Counted from the first letter of the stretch, positions 9,600 to 20,098 are shown. The stretch is 64,000 bases of DNA from Methylocystis sp. ATCC 49242 (GCF_000188155.2 NZ_KE124774.1:2486356-2550355), one strand, 5' to 3'. Program-made: numbers and translations. The notes: generated by a model not told the origin, from the letters alone.

Positions 9600-11405
9600 A
9601 TGCAATTGCGGCATATCGCCAATCGCGGCGCAGAGGCCCCCGTTTCCCGTCCGCCCTCCTCCATCCTCAAGACGCCGCTCGCCCCGCCGCCGGCTGCGGC
9701 CGAGCCCGCCTTCGGTCCGGACGCGCGCGCGATCCTGTCGTCGATCGGAGAGGTCGTCTACCATTGGGACATTGCGACGGACCGGCTCGACTGGGGCGCC
9801 AATCTCGCGGAGGCGCTGGGGCCGATCGCCGCCTGCGATCTCGGGACGGGACTCGCTTTCGGCGAAAGGATCGCCACCGAAAGCGTCGCCTCCCGCTATG
9901 ACGTCGTCATGCAGTCCGAGGCGAAGGATTCCGGCGAGGGAGTCGCCTATCAGGTCGTCTATGCGCTCGCGCCCCCGCGCGAACATGGCCCGGCGCAGCC
10001 CGTCTGGGTCGAGGACACCGGCCGCTGGTTCGCCGATTCGGACGGACGGCCGGCGCGCGCCCATGGCGTCGTGCGCGTCGTGACCGAGCGCCATGAAATG
10101 GAGCGCAAGCTCGCGCTCGGCTCGCAGATCGATCCGCTGACCGGCGTTCTGAACCGCGCCCAGCTCTCCGAACACGTGCAGCGCTTCCTCACGCAGAGCG
10201 AACGCAACCGCAAGCCTTTCGCGGTCATGCTGGTCGCGCTGGAAAACCTCTTCGCGCTCAACCGCACCTATGGCTATGACGCGGGCGACGAGGTGATCGC
10301 GGGCCTTGCGCGGCGACTGCGGGCGAATGTCCGCGTCTGCGACATCGTCGCGCGGCACGCGGGCAACAAATTCGCGCTGGTGCTCGACAATTGCGACACC
10401 GAGCAGACGCTCTCCGTCGCCCGCCGCCTGCTCGATCTGGTGAAGGAGACGCCCTTCGAGACCTCGGCCGGCGCTATCCCGGCGACGATCCGCATCGGCG
10501 GCGTCATCGGGCCGCGCGAGGGCCGCGCGCCGCAAATTCTCTTCCAGCACGCCGAGGAGGCGCTCGACGTCGCCCGCCAGGGCAATGGCAAGCGCTTCGT
10601 CGCCTACACCGCCTCGCTCGCGCGCGAGGACGCGCGGCTGCGCGCCCTTCAGGTCGCCGACAGCATCGTTTCCGCACTGAACGACCGGCGTGTCGAACTC
10701 GCCTTCCAGCCGATCGTGCACGCCGCGAACGGCAAGGTCGCGTTCCATGAGGCGCTGCTGCGCGTGCGTCTGGCGGATGGTTCGATGGTCGCGCCGGCCA
10801 CGATCCTCCCGGTGGCGGAAAAGGCCGGCCTCGTCCGCCTTCTCGACCAGCGCGTGATGGAGCTCGCGCTCGAACGGCTCGCGGCGGAGCCCGATCTGCG
10901 CGTGTCGGTCAATTGCTCGATGGCCTCGATTCTCGATCCCGAATGGCCGGATCGCCTCGCGAGCGCGATCACGATCAATCCCAGCGTCGCGCAGCGTCTC
11001 ATCGTCGAGATAACCGAGACGAGCATGATCGAGGATTTCGAGACGACGCGAAATCTCATCGCCTCCTGCAAGCGCCTCGGAGTCAAGGTGGCGATGGACG
11101 ATTTCGGAGCCGGCCACACCTCCTTCCGCAATCTGCGCGATCTCGCCTTCGACCTCGTGAAGATCGACGGCGCCTTTGTGCAGAACATCTCGACCTCGGC
11201 CGACGACCGGTTCTTCGTGCGCACGCTCATCGACCTCGCGCGCCATCTCGAACTTGAGACGGTCGCCGAATGGGTCGAGGACGAAGAGACCGCCGAAATC
11301 CTCCGCGAATGGGGCGTGGATTATTTCCAGGGCGCCTATTACGGCCGCGCCGAGTCTCGCCCGGCCCCCGAGGAAGGGGCGCGGCGCGCGATTCCCGCGA
11401 TTTGA
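9600..11405 (+). CDS. PAS/degenerate GGDEF-EAL cyclic-di-GMP phosphodiesterase
   Basis: 601 aa, soluble. Domain order: a PAS-like sensor (about 40-165), a GGDEF-like domain (about 175-335) whose active-site loop reads AGNKF at 254-258, and an EAL domain (about 350-590). The EAL domain keeps the catalytic pattern: EALLR at 384, VNCS, ITETS, MDDFGAG, VKID and the late Glu in EWVEDEE. So it should hydrolyse c-di-GMP but not make it; the GGDEF-like part may act as a GTP-binding regulator, as known in such composites. Convergent with ppc, ending 27 nt before it. Confidence 0.85.
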   Translation: MQLRHIANRGAEAPVSRPPSSILKTPLAPPPAAAEPAFGPDARAILSSIGEVVYHWDIATDRLDWGANLAEALGPIAACDLGTGLAFGERIATESVASRYDVVMQSEAKDSGEGVAYQVVYALAPPREHGPAQPVWVEDTGRWFADSDGRPARAHGVVRVVTERHEMERKLALGSQIDPLTGVLNRAQLSEHVQRFLTQSERNRKPFAVMLVALENLFALNRTYGYDAGDEVIAGLARRLRANVRVCDIVARHAGNKFALVLDNCDTEQTLSVARRLLDLVKETPFETSAGAIPATIRIGGVIGPREGRAPQILFQHAEEALDVARQGNGKRFVAYTASLAREDARLRALQVADSIVSALNDRRVELAFQPIVHAANGKVAFHEALLRVRLADGSMVAPATILPVAEKAGLVRLLDQRVMELALERLAAEPDLRVSVNCSMASILDPEWPDRLASAITINPSVAQRLIVEITETSMIEDFETTRNLIASCKRLGVKVAMDDFGAGHTSFRNLRDLAFDLVKIDGAFVQNISTSADDRFFVRTLIDLARHLELETVAEWVEDEETAEILREWGVDYFQGAYYGRAESRPAPEEGARRAIPAI

Positions 11406-11431
11406 GGACAGCGCGCGCCGTCGATCGGCGC

Positions 11432-14248
11432 TCAGCCTGTATTGCGCAGGCCTGCCGACACGCCGTTGATCGACGTCAGAATGCCCTCGCGAATCTCGGC
11501 GTCGGTCATGCCGGAGCGATGGCGCCGGATGAGCTCGACCTGCAGATAGTTGAGCGGCGCGATATAGGGGAAACGGTGCTTGATCGAACGCGCCAGCGCC
11601 GGATTGTCCGCGAGCCGCTCCTTCGAGCCCAGAATCTTCTCCAGCGCGTCGACGGAGCGCGCATGCTCGGCCTCGATCATGCCGAAGATGCGGTCGGCCA
11701 GCGCGCGATCCTCGACGAGCCCGGCGTAATGGCGCGCAATCGAGAGGTCGGTCTTCGACAGGATCATGTCGATGTTGGACAGGAGCGAGCGGAAGAAGGG
11801 CCATTCATGGGCCATGCGGCGTAAAAGCTCGAGGCGCGCCTTGTGGTCGGTCTTCAGATAGCCCGCGATCGCCGAGCCGAAACCATACCAGCCGGGCAGC
11901 GCGACGCGCGCCTGCGCCCATGAGAAGCTCCACGGAATGGCGCGCAGATCCTCGATCTTGCGCGAGGGTTTGCGCGAGGCCGGACGCGAGCCGATGTTGA
12001 GCGAGGCGATTTCCGAGATTGGCGTCGAGGAGAAGAAATAGTCGACGAAGTCGTCGGTCTCGTAGACGAGCCCGCGATAGGCGGCCATGCCGGCCTGCGA
12101 AAGTTCTTCCGCGATCTCCAGAAACTCCGGCGGCGGCGCCTTGTGCTGGGAGAGGAGCGTGGCCTCCAGAGTCGCCGCTACGAGCAGCTCCAGATTGACA
12201 TGGCCGATCTGCGGATTGGCGTATTTCGCCGCGATCACCTCGCCCTGTTCGGTGAGGCGGATCTGGCCGTTCACTGTGCCCGGCGGCTGGGCGAGAATGG
12301 CGTCGTAGCTCGGGCCGCCGCCGCGCCCCACCGTGCCGCCGCGGCCGTGGAACAGCCGCATGGTGATGTTGGGCATGGAGGAGAAGAATTCCGCGAGCGC
12401 GGTCGAGGCGCGATAAAGCTCCCAGATGCTCGTGAGAATGCCGCCGTCCTTGTTGGAGTCCGAATAGCCGAGCATGATGTCCTGCTGGCCGCCGGAGCTG
12501 ACGACGAGTTTCGCGATGCCCGGCAGCGCATAGAAGTCGCGCATGATCGGGGCGGCGTTGCGCAGGTCGCCGATCGTCTCGAAGAGGGGCACGACGATGA
12601 GGTCGGCGGCCGAGGAATCGGCGTCGCGCGGATCGAGCGAGCCGCGCATCAGGCCGCATTCCTTCTGCAGCAGCAGCACTTCGAGAAGATCGCTGACCGT
12701 CTCCGTGTGGCTGATGATGTAATGGCGTATCGCCTCGTCGCCATAGAGACGGCGCATCTCGACCGCGCGTTCGAGGATCGCGAGTTCGCTCATGGCGCGC
12801 TCGCTGTAGATCCTTCCCGGCAGGCGCACGGGCCGCGGGTCGCGCAGGAGCTGCATCAGCAGCTGCTGTTTTTCCTCCTCCGGGAGAGCGGCGTAATCGT
12901 CGGCGATGCGCGCGACGGCGAGCAGCTCGGTGAGCGTCTCTTCGTGGCGGTCGGAACTCTGGCGCAGATCGAGCGTCGCGAGATGGAATCCGAAAACCTC
13001 CACCGCGCGGATCAGCGGTTCGAGGCGTTGCGTGGCGATCACCTCGCTGTGATGCACGCGCAGCGATTCGTCGATCGTCACCAGATCGGCGAGGAAAGCC
13101 CATGAATTGGCGTAAGGCTCGCCGGGCGCGAGCGCGTGGCGCACGGCCTGCCCGCCGGTGAGTTTTTCCAGCGTGCCGGCGAGGCGGGAATAGACGCCGA
13201 TCAGCGCGCGGCGATAGGGTTCGTTGTCGCGATGCGGATTGTCGTCGCCCGAACGCGCGGCGAGCTCCTCGAGCGCGCGGGTCGCGCCGGCGTAGCGACG
13301 GGAGATCGAAAGCTCCGCGCCGAGCTCGTGGACCTCGAGGAGATAATAGCGCAGCGCCGTCTCGCATTGCATGCGCATCGCGGTCGTGAGCGAATCGACC
13401 GTGACGTTGGGATTGCCGTCGCGGTCGCCGCCGACCCAGGCGCCCATGCGCAGGAAGGGCGGCACGCGCAAACCTTCGAGCCGCGCCTCGATCTCGCCGT
13501 AGAGCTTCGGGATTTCGCGCAGGAAGGTGGATCGGTAATAGCTCAGCGAGTTCTCGATTTCATCGCGCACCGTGAGCCGCGACTCGCGCAGAAGCTCCGT
13601 CTGCCAGAGCTGCGAGATTCGCGCGCGAAGCTGCAATTCATTCTGCGCGCGCTCGGTCTTGCCCTTCAGATTCTCGCGCGCGGCGAGCAGGGTGAAGATC
13701 GCCCGTTCGGCGTCGAGCAGGCTCTTGCGGCGCACTTCGGTCGGATGGGCCGTGAGCACGGGCGAAATCCAGCCGCGCGACAGGGCCGCCGCGATCTTGC
13801 CTGCGCCGACCGCCGCCTTGCGCAATGTCGCGAAGGAGCGGGCGAGGCTCGGCCCCCCCGTCGGCGCACCGCCGGCGGCCTGCGCCCGCGCGCGCTGCTG
13901 CAGCGGATGCAAGTCTTCCGCGATATTGGCGAGATGGGAAAAATAGCTGAAGGCGCGGATGACGGCGCCGGCCTCCTTGGCGGTCAGCGACCGCAGAAGC
14001 GCGTCGAGCTTCTCGGCCGCGTCCTTGTCCTTGTTGTGGCTGGCGGCGACCGACAGCCGGCGGATCGTCTCGATGCGCTCGAACGCCTCGGCCCCCTCGT
14101 GCTCGCGCACGGCGTCGCCGAGGAGGCGCCCCAGCAGACGAATGTCCTCGATCAGGGAGGCGTCGCTGCGCGCGGCCTCGGCTTCGGCCGGAACCGGAGC
14201 CGGAACTGCGGCTGCCTGCGCTTCCTTCGTCTGTGCGTCGACCTGCAT
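11432..14248 (-). CDS. ppc: Phosphoenolpyruvate carboxylase
   Basis: 938 aa, full length. Carboxylates PEP with bicarbonate to oxaloacetate, refilling the TCA cycle and, in serine-cycle methylotrophs, serving as a main carbon-fixing step. Signature motifs are intact: TAHPTEVRR (catalytic His), [32 protein letters not shown] and the C-terminal RNTG. The N-terminus carries an Ala/Pro/Glu-rich extension of about 30 residues. No serine-cycle or TCA gene is adjacent, so its main role here is not shown. A 330-nt divergent intergenic region separates it from the next gene. Confidence 0.96.
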   Translation of the reverse strand: MQVDAQTKEAQAAAVPAPVPAEAEAARSDASLIEDIRLLGRLLGDAVREHEGAEAFERIETIRRLSVAASHNKDKDAAEKLDALLRSLTAKEAGAVIRAFSYFSHLANIAEDLHPLQQRARAQAAGGAPTGGPSLARSFATLRKAAVGAGKIAAALSRGWISPVLTAHPTEVRRKSLLDAERAIFTLLAARENLKGKTERAQNELQLRARISQLWQTELLRESRLTVRDEIENSLSYYRSTFLREIPKLYGEIEARLEGLRVPPFLRMGAWVGGDRDGNPNVTVDSLTTAMRMQCETALRYYLLEVHELGAELSISRRYAGATRALEELAARSGDDNPHRDNEPYRRALIGVYSRLAGTLEKLTGGQAVRHALAPGEPYANSWAFLADLVTIDESLRVHHSEVIATQRLEPLIRAVEVFGFHLATLDLRQSSDRHEETLTELLAVARIADDYAALPEEEKQQLLMQLLRDPRPVRLPGRIYSERAMSELAILERAVEMRRLYGDEAIRHYIISHTETVSDLLEVLLLQKECGLMRGSLDPRDADSSAADLIVVPLFETIGDLRNAAPIMRDFYALPGIAKLVVSSGGQQDIMLGYSDSNKDGGILTSIWELYRASTALAEFFSSMPNITMRLFHGRGGTVGRGGGPSYDAILAQPPGTVNGQIRLTEQGEVIAAKYANPQIGHVNLELLVAATLEATLLSQHKAPPPEFLEIAEELSQAGMAAYRGLVYETDDFVDYFFSSTPISEIASLNIGSRPASRKPSRKIEDLRAIPWSFSWAQARVALPGWYGFGSAIAGYLKTDHKARLELLRRMAHEWPFFRSLLSNIDMILSKTDLSIARHYAGLVEDRALADRIFGMIEAEHARSVDALEKILGSKERLADNPALARSIKHRFPYIAPLNYLQVELIRRHRSGMTDAEIREGILTSINGVSAGLRNTG

Positions 14249-14577
14249 GATCCCTCTGAACCCTTGAAATTCGAATGCGCCCCCGAGACGCCGTCTTGCT
14301 GCTATAGCAGGCTTGCGGCGGGTTTTCGACGCGGCCCGGAAAAATGGAGGACCTCCGGCGGCGGACGTCAGGGCTGACCGGCGATTTCCGGCGCGGTCGG
14401 GAAGCGATCGGTCCGGAAGCTGAGCTGGCGCATCCTCGAAGTCCTTCGCGGAGGGGGAGCGCTTCCGCGCCCGGGCGCGGGGGTCGGCACTTGTTCCAAA
14501 CCGCCCCGCCGCTTATAGACCACCCGCGGCCAAAATTCGTCAATCACCCGCGCTCTCGCGGTCTACACGGTCACGTC

Positions 14578-15057
14578 ATGCTCGACACTATGGAAATCGC
14601 CCTTTTCTCCGGGCTCGGACTGTTGTTCGCCATTGGCCTCGCCGTCCTTTCGCGCTGGTCGAAGACGCGGCCGGGGCTGCTCGCGGCCTATGCGCTCATC
14701 GCTGTCTCCTTCCTTTACGTCGGCTTCGCCATCCGCGCGGAGAATTACGAGACCTGGATCGGCTTCGAGATGACCGCCGTCGCCTTCTTCGGCACGCTCG
14801 CCGGCCTGTCGATTGTCGGGTCCCCCTGGTTCGTCGTCGCGGGCTTCGCGCTGCATCCGTTCTGGGCGCTTTACGTGCATTATATCGGCGCGGGCTCGGC
14901 CTTCGCCCCCGCGCCCTTCGTGCTGGCGACCGTCGGCTTCGACGTGGGCGCGCTGCTCTATGTGGGTTATATGGCGTTGCGCGGACGCGCCGACGCCAAG
15001 GCGCAGACCGCGGCGCCGGAGCGAAAGCTCGCCGCGCGCTCGCAGAACAGAAAGTGA
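14578..15057 (+). CDS. Small polytopic membrane protein
   Basis: 159 aa with about five hydrophobic segments ([39 protein letters not shown], a [17 protein letters not shown] helix, [18 protein letters not shown], and [19 protein letters not shown]) and a basic Ala/Lys-rich tail. It may belong to the DUF6010 group, but I am not certain. Start chosen at ATG 14578 with the first helix directly behind it; longer frames are Arg/Pro-rich and lack membrane character. The stop overlaps or abuts the biotin synthase gene, implying co-transcription, though a link to biotin is not evident. Confidence 0.65.
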   Translation: MLDTMEIALFSGLGLLFAIGLAVLSRWSKTRPGLLAAYALIAVSFLYVGFAIRAENYETWIGFEMTAVAFFGTLAGLSIVGSPWFVVAGFALHPFWALYVHYIGAGSAFAPAPFVLATVGFDVGALLYVGYMALRGRADAKAQTAAPERKLAARSQNRK

Positions 15058-15065
15058 GCTGCGGC

Positions 15066-16043
15066 ATGAACGCTCCCGCCGACTTCAACATCCGCCACGA
15101 CTGGACCATCGACGAGATCGTCGCGATCCACGACCTGCCGCTGCTCGACCTCGTCGCGCAGGCCAACGCCGTCCACCGCCGTTATCATGACGTCAACGAC
15201 GTGCAGAAAGCGGCGCTCCTCTCGATCAAGACCGGCGGCTGCCCGGAGGATTGCTCCTACTGCCCGCAGTCGGCGCACCACCGCGAGGTCAAGCTCGACC
15301 GCGTCGATCTCATGCAGACATCGGACGTGCTCGACGCGGCGAGAGCCGCGAAGGAAGCCGGCGCCGATCGTTTCTGTATGGGCGCCGCTTGGCGCTCGGC
15401 TCCCCGGGACAAGCGTTTCGACGCGGTCATCGACATGGTGCGCGGCGTGCGCGAACTCGGCATGGAGGCCTGCGTCACGCTCGGCATGATCGACGAATCG
15501 CAGGCGAGGCGCCTCGTCGAGGCGGGGCTCACCGCCTACAATCACAATCTCGACACGGGGCCGGAATTCTACGGCGACATCATCACCACCCGCACCTATC
15601 AGGACCGTCTCGAAACGCTGAAGGCGGTGCGCGGCGCGGGGCTGGAGATGTGCTGCGGCGGCATCATCGGCATGGGCGAGAGCGTGCGCGACCGCGCCGG
15701 CATGCTGCAGGTTCTCGCCGGCTTCGATCCGCATCCCGAAAGCGTGCCGATCAATACGCTTGTCGCCGTCGAGGGCACGCCGCTCGCCGAACGCGAGCAG
15801 GTCGATCCGCTCGATCTGGTGCGCATGATCGCCACGACGCGCATCGTCATGCCGAAGGCGCGCGTGCGCCTGTCGGCCGGTCGTTCCTTCCTGACTCGCG
15901 AGGCGCAGATCCTCTGCCTCGTCGCCGGCGCCAATTCGATCTTTTACGGCGAGAAGCTGCTGACAACCGGCAACGCCGGCGTGAACGAGGACGACGCGCT
16001 GTTCACCGCGCTAGCAGGGCGCGGAGCTTGCGCGCAGGCCTGA
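15066..16043 (+). CDS. bioB: Biotin synthase
   Basis: 325 aa radical SAM enzyme that inserts sulfur into dethiobiotin. The [4Fe-4S] motif [13 protein letters not shown], the YNHNLDT segment, the [12 protein letters not shown]-contact loop and the SAGR motif with the Arg of the 2Fe-2S auxiliary cluster are all present. Start ATG 15066 is preceded by GTGAG; an alternative GTG at 15054 overlaps the upstream stop. The C-terminus is slightly short compared with E. coli BioB. bioF, bioD and bioA are not nearby. Confidence 0.95.
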   Translation: MNAPADFNIRHDWTIDEIVAIHDLPLLDLVAQANAVHRRYHDVNDVQKAALLSIKTGGCPEDCSYCPQSAHHREVKLDRVDLMQTSDVLDAARAAKEAGADRFCMGAAWRSAPRDKRFDAVIDMVRGVRELGMEACVTLGMIDESQARRLVEAGLTAYNHNLDTGPEFYGDIITTRTYQDRLETLKAVRGAGLEMCCGGIIGMGESVRDRAGMLQVLAGFDPHPESVPINTLVAVEGTPLAEREQVDPLDLVRMIATTRIVMPKARVRLSAGRSFLTREAQILCLVAGANSIFYGEKLLTTGNAGVNEDDALFTALAGRGACAQA

Positions 16044-16049
16044 GCCGGG

Positions 16050-16072
16050 GCGCGCCCGACATTCGGGCGCGC
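16050..16072 (+). terminator. GC-rich hairpin after bioB
   Basis: GCGCGCCCG and CGGGCGCGC form a perfect 9-bp stem around ACATT, 7 nt after the bioB stop. No T-tract follows on either strand, so it could be a transcript-stabilising hairpin or a weak terminator. Confidence 0.45.
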
Positions 16073-16664
16073 ATAGCAGCCGCTCCGCCGGGCTATGATC
16101 TCGGCGTCTGGCGTTACGGGTCGTCAACCAATCCGAAAACAACACTTCGAGAGGCGGATGTGGTCATCGGACCGCATGACAATGCAGTCGCCTCGCACGG
16201 GGACGACCTTCGAGTTCTGCTTGCGCCAAAGCCTCGGTTTGAAATGACAGCCCAGAGCAAATTCGGTGAATTCCCGAAATGGCTGAGGTTTTATTTCACA
16301 TCGCGAGCCCGCAGAACCCAGCCAGAATGGTCGTTGTTGGACGTCGGCGCGAATTCGACCACGATGTTGTCCGCCATTGGCGCGATAATTGAAGCAGATG
16401 TCGACCGGCTGTGGCGACGCATGAACCGTTTGTCGTCATGATGAGGTCGATCGGCTCCGATTTTTAGAGCGCGCCATTTCGACCGGCAGACTTTGCGCCG
16501 GTCATCGCATCTGCTCAACGACATTCAATTCCTTCAAATCATAACTTGCTGAAAAAATTAGATTACAATCCGCAAGGCCCTTCACTGCCGATGGTTGCAA
16601 AAGGGATGAGGCGCATGCTTATGTGGCTGATCGAAACGCGATCAACGCCTGCGGAGAAAACTGG
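16073..16664. other. About 590 bp with no recognisable gene
   Basis: Between bioB and the glycosyltransferase gene I find no frame with family motifs or a credible ribosome-binding site on either strand. Open frames here are continuations of shadows from bioB. Base composition drops toward the glycosyltransferase, consistent with a junction of transferred DNA. No terminal inverted repeat or tRNA was seen. Confidence 0.5.
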
Positions 16665-17813
16665 ATGCTCATCAGACGCATCGATGCGCCCAGGACAAAT
16701 GCGGGCAACGTCGCCTCGACACTGCCTGATTCCTGCCAAGGCGACTTTCAGCGCTTTGATTTTGAACCTCCGCAGCCCCATCGTCACACGCACTTTTTTT
16801 CTGTCCTGAACGCCAGGTCCATGGAGCCATTCAAGAACGAACTCTGGCTTAATCGTAGTGGGCTTGGAGGCGTTTCAGCGCTGATCGCCAGAAATATACG
16901 TGTCGTCGGGGCCAGCGTCCTATATTCGAAGGACGCCCTATTTTTGCCGGATGAGGAGTTCCCCGGCTACCTGGAGCAATTATTCAGCAACCCCGTCAGG
17001 AAAAATAAGCACGATCAATTCAACTCTGCGCCGCCAGATCTTGTTCTTGAGCATGCCTTCGTCATCAGTCATTTTCTTTCGAAAATTTATGGGCACTCCT
17101 TACTTGAGGTTTTTCCGAAGCTGGCGCTCGTAAAGCATTACTATGATCACGGCATGAAAATCCCGATTCTGCTCGGCCACTCCGAGCCGGGGTTCGTTGC
17201 TGATTTCATCCGCATTGCCATTCCCGATGCGGTCATAGTGGAGATGTTGAGTGAAGAGGGAGCGCTGGTGAAAAACTGCCTGATTCCTTCTCAATGTAAA
17301 ATGTATTTGCTTACTCCCTTTCACAGGAAATTTTTCGACGAGCTGGCGAATAAATGCCAATCTTTATATGCCAACGACGTCATGCCTGACAAGATTCTCG
17401 TGTCGAGGGAGAACATCGCCGCCAATTTCCGCGACCTCGAAAATTGGGAGGAAATCAAGCGGATTGCAATAGATTATGGCTACTCCGAAGTGTGTCCCGA
17501 GAAATTGCCGCTGGCGCAGCAAATTTCGATGTTTGCCCGAGCCAAGAGCATCCTGGGTGAATATGGCTCAGCGCTGCATAATTCCATCTTTGCGCAACAA
17601 AAAACTCACGTAATTGCGCTCAACTGGATAAACATGGTCCAGCAAGCAATCGGTCTCGTTCGGGGACAGGCAAATATTTTTATTCTCGGCGATGACGGCA
17701 AGCCGGTGCTGGCGCCGCCGCCTAATACGGCGGGCCCTATTCCCATCCAAAAATTCAGCGTGCCCTGCGACGTAGTTTCACAAGCGTTAGACTTTGTGAA
17801 CGGAGAAATGTAA
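16665..17813 (+). CDS. GT61-family glycosyltransferase (DUF563)
   Basis: 382 aa. The GT61/DUF563 pattern is visible: an N-terminal beta-rich half (VGASVLYSKDALFLPDEEF), a central region with EVFPKLALV and HSEPGFVADF, MPDKILVSREN (the 'kiyisR' position), and the family hallmark GEYGSALHNSIFA, which corresponds to the common GxHGAGLTN segment. Enzymes of this family add sugars in capsule or exopolysaccharide synthesis. Start ATG 16665 has GGAG 8 nt upstream. Its stop TAA overlaps the next ATG (TAATG), so it is coupled to the sulfotransferase. Lower GC than the flanks suggests transfer. Confidence 0.75.
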   Translation: MLIRRIDAPRTNAGNVASTLPDSCQGDFQRFDFEPPQPHRHTHFFSVLNARSMEPFKNELWLNRSGLGGVSALIARNIRVVGASVLYSKDALFLPDEEFPGYLEQLFSNPVRKNKHDQFNSAPPDLVLEHAFVISHFLSKIYGHSLLEVFPKLALVKHYYDHGMKIPILLGHSEPGFVADFIRIAIPDAVIVEMLSEEGALVKNCLIPSQCKMYLLTPFHRKFFDELANKCQSLYANDVMPDKILVSRENIAANFRDLENWEEIKRIAIDYGYSEVCPEKLPLAQQISMFARAKSILGEYGSALHNSIFAQQKTHVIALNWINMVQQAIGLVRGQANIFILGDDGKPVLAPPPNTAGPIPIQKFSVPCDVVSQALDFVNGEM

Positions 17814-18400
17814 TGCCGCTCTATAAGATGGACGGTAAGTTGGCGCTTTTTGTGCATGTTCCCAAGGCGGGGGGAACCACTATCGAATTTTGCCTTGCGC
17901 GCTACTGCGTTGGCTTTCTCGATCGAGAGTTTCGTCCGGGCGTCTTTCCATGTTCGCCTCAGCATTTTCACGGCAAAATGATCGAGCAGCTCTTCAATGT
18001 GAAAGAACTGGATTATATTTTCATGACCGTTCGCCATCCGGTTTCGAGGCTGAAGTCAGAATACAAGTGGAGACGCCGCTTCTTCAAGCTCGAGACTGAA
18101 TTCAACGAATGGCTGGTTTCCAGCCTCGCCGCCTTTCAAAAAAACAACTTTGTCTATGACAACCATCTGCGGCCAATGGTCGATTTCCTCCTCCCTTCCG
18201 CGGAGGTCTTCAAACTGGAGGATGGGCTGAGCGCCGTGACGGCCAGACTGGAAGCTCTGATGCCCGGAACCAAACTAGCATTAAGTCCCGGGCATGAAAT
18301 GTCGAGCGGCGATGCGCCTGAAAACCTGGCTCTATCGAAAGACGCTCTGAGCCTCGTCGAAAATATTTATCGCGAGGACTTTGATCGATTTGGGTATTGA
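17813..18400 (+). CDS. Sulfotransferase family 2-like protein
   Basis: 195 aa. PAPS 5'-phosphosulfate loop HVPKAGGTTIE near residue 15, and the 3'-phosphate site VRHPVSRLKSEYKW near residue 78, the same arrangement as heparan/chondroitin-type Sulfotransfer_2 proteins; later DNHLRPMVDFL is also typical. It would sulfate a glycan. Its start overlaps the glycosyltransferase stop by one base, so the two likely build or decorate one surface polysaccharide. AT-richer than the core genes. No PAPS-synthesis genes lie in the window. Confidence 0.8.
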   Translation: MPLYKMDGKLALFVHVPKAGGTTIEFCLARYCVGFLDREFRPGVFPCSPQHFHGKMIEQLFNVKELDYIFMTVRHPVSRLKSEYKWRRRFFKLETEFNEWLVSSLAAFQKNNFVYDNHLRPMVDFLLPSAEVFKLEDGLSAVTARLEALMPGTKLALSPGHEMSSGDAPENLALSKDALSLVENIYREDFDRFGY

Positions 18401-18640
18401 CATCGCCGCGCAGAATCCCCCTCGCCCGCGAAGTTGATACGCCGTAGGTTCCATCGGATCACGAATGTCTCACGGTTCCTGAGCGACAACCGACTTTTGC
18501 CGAAGCTCACCCGCCTCACCCGTTCCCCGGCTCGAACTTCCGGGCTGGCGAAACGGCCGGCCTCGCAGCAAGAATTATGGTCGCGGCATGTTCAACCATT
18601 GTATCGGTCGATATACGATCATCACTGACCGAGGGCCCCG

Positions 18641-19486
18641 ATGCGATCCCACAACCACCGCTTTCTTCTCGCCGGCGTAATGGGCTGGCCCATTTCCCAC
18701 TCGCGCTCGCCGAAAATCCATAACTACTGGATGAGCCAGTACGGGATCGACGGCGTCTATGTGCCGCTCGCGATCGAGCCCGGCAAGCTCGAGGCCGCTC
18801 TGCGCGCCCTGCCGGCGTTGTGTTTCGCGGGCTGCAATCTCACCATCCCGCACAAGGAAGCGGCGCTGAACTTTCTCGATCGTATCGAGCCGGCGGCGGC
18901 GCGCATCGGCGCCGTCAATTGCGTCGTCGTGGGACAGGACGGCGAACTCATCGGGCGCAATTACGACGGCTATGGCTTCATCGCCTCTCTACGCGAAGCG
19001 GCGCCCGATTGGGGCGCCGCGCGCGCGCCCTGCGTCGTTATCGGCGCCGGCGGCGGCGCGCGCGCCATCGTCTCGGGGCTGATCGAGGCGGGCGCGCGGG
19101 AAATCAGGCTGTTCAACCGCACGATGGAACGCGCGAAGGCGCTCGCCGCCGATTTTGGCGGGCCGGTCCGCGCCTGCGCATGGCAGGAGCGGCATGAGGC
19201 GCTGGCGGGCGCGGGGCTACTCGTCAATACGACAAGCCAGGGCATGGTCGGCCAGCAGCCGCTCGATCTGTCGCTCGCCGCCCTACCCGCGACAGCGCTT
19301 GTCGCCGACATCGTCTACGCGCCGCTGGAGACGCCTCTTCTCGCAGAAGCCCGGCGGATGGGCGCGACGGCGGTCGACGGACTTGGCATGCTCATGCATC
19401 AGGCGCGGCCGGCCTTCCGCGACTGGAGCGGCGTCATGCCGGAGGCGACGCCGGAGTTGCGCGCGCGGATCGTCGCGACGCTGTAA
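18641..19486 (+). CDS. aroE: Shikimate dehydrogenase
   Basis: 281 aa. Reduces 3-dehydroshikimate with NADPH in aromatic amino acid synthesis. Motifs: substrate loop GWPISHSRSPKIHNYW, catalytic Lys in NLTIPHKEA, IGRNYDGYGF, the nucleotide-binding VIGAGGGARA, NRTMERA and the C-terminal DGLGMLMHQA. All residues expected of AroE (not the quinate type) are visible. A 240-nt stretch upstream, without a gene, separates it from the sulfotransferase. It converges on the phasin genes across a strong terminator. Confidence 0.94.
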   Translation: MRSHNHRFLLAGVMGWPISHSRSPKIHNYWMSQYGIDGVYVPLAIEPGKLEAALRALPALCFAGCNLTIPHKEAALNFLDRIEPAAARIGAVNCVVVGQDGELIGRNYDGYGFIASLREAAPDWGAARAPCVVIGAGGGARAIVSGLIEAGAREIRLFNRTMERAKALAADFGGPVRACAWQERHEALAGAGLLVNTTSQGMVGQQPLDLSLAALPATALVADIVYAPLETPLLAEARRMGATAVDGLGMLMHQARPAFRDWSGVMPEATPELRARIVATL

Positions 19487-19488
19487 GG

Positions 19489-19532
19489 TAAAAAAGGCGG
19501 CGCCGGCGGCCTGGAGACCGCCGGGCGCCGCC
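19489..19532 (-). terminator. Rho-independent terminator of the phasin operon
   Basis: On the minus strand GGCGGCGCCCGGCGG and CCGCCGGCGCCGCC form a 14-bp stem with a short loop, followed by TTTTTT. It lies 20 nt after the stop of the second phasin gene and just past the aroE stop, so it ends phasin transcripts and may also slow aroE transcripts from the other side. Confidence 0.85.
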
Positions 19533-19552
19533 CGTAAAAGGCTGCGAGTTCG

Positions 19553-20074
19553 TTACGCTGCGCGCGCGCCGCACAGCGGCGCGACCGATACGGTCGCCAT
19601 GCGCTGCGCGAGCGTCATGACTTCCTTCGACTGGCGAAGGAAGGCTTCGAAACGCTCGCCGGCGAAGCGCGACTGGAGGGCGGCGGCCTCCTCGAAGGTC
19701 TTCGCCCGGGCGATCTGCTCGGCAAGGTCGAGGAACGCCTGAGCGTTCTCCGCCCAGAGCTCGAAATATTTTTTCGACCAAAGCGACGCGTCGAAATCGA
19801 AAGCCGCGCTGAACTCTTGCGAATCAACCGATTCGGCGACCACGGGGGTCGGCAGAATCGCGACGGCGGTCGGTTCCGGCGCCTTGGCTTCGCTCATGAT
19901 CTCTATTGTTTTCGCTTCAACCACGGGCGCGTCAGCGGCGGCCGCCTCGGCGATTGCGTCTTTCGCGACCGTTGTATCCTGCGGCGCGGCCGCGGGAGCC
20001 TCCCGCTTCGTCTCCGCAGGCTTCGATTCGCCGGACTTCATTGGCTTTCCAGCATTGCTGTTCTGCGTCGCCAT
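19553..20074 (-). CDS. Phasin family protein (long, acidic N-terminal tail)
   Basis: 173 aa. The N-terminal 85 residues are a low-complexity Ala/Glu/Pro/Thr tail; residues about 90-160 form the helical phasin domain (AFDFDASLWSKKYFELWAENAQ, then ARAKTFEEAAALQSRFAGERFEAFL in separate stretches). Phasins coat polyhydroxybutyrate granules. The gene lies 24 nt downstream of a second phasin gene and upstream of a terminator, so the two form an operon. The disordered tail is longer than in most phasins. Confidence 0.8.
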   Translation of the reverse strand: MATQNSNAGKPMKSGESKPAETKREAPAAAPQDTTVAKDAIAEAAAADAPVVEAKTIEIMSEAKAPEPTAVAILPTPVVAESVDSQEFSAAFDFDASLWSKKYFELWAENAQAFLDLAEQIARAKTFEEAAALQSRFAGERFEAFLRQSKEVMTLAQRMATVSVAPLCGARAA

Positions 20075-20098
20075 CTGATCGCTCCTTATGGTTGAAGA

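Noticed and set aside
9576-11804. A 742-codon open frame on the minus strand across the EAL gene
   Set aside because: It is antisense to a gene with intact motifs, Arg/Glu/Asp-biased and without family motifs; high GC makes such shadow frames common here.
12143-13105. Long plus-strand frame opposite ppc
   Set aside because: ppc is unambiguous on the minus strand; the frame has no recognisable motif and a biased composition.
15251-16441. A 396-codon plus-strand frame overlapping bioB and running past it
   Set aside because: Its first three quarters are a shadow of bioB, Arg/His-rich; the tail past bioB has no motif of its own.
18434-18628. A 64-codon frame upstream of aroE
   Set aside because: No ribosome-binding site, Arg/Ser-rich, no motif; treated as chance.
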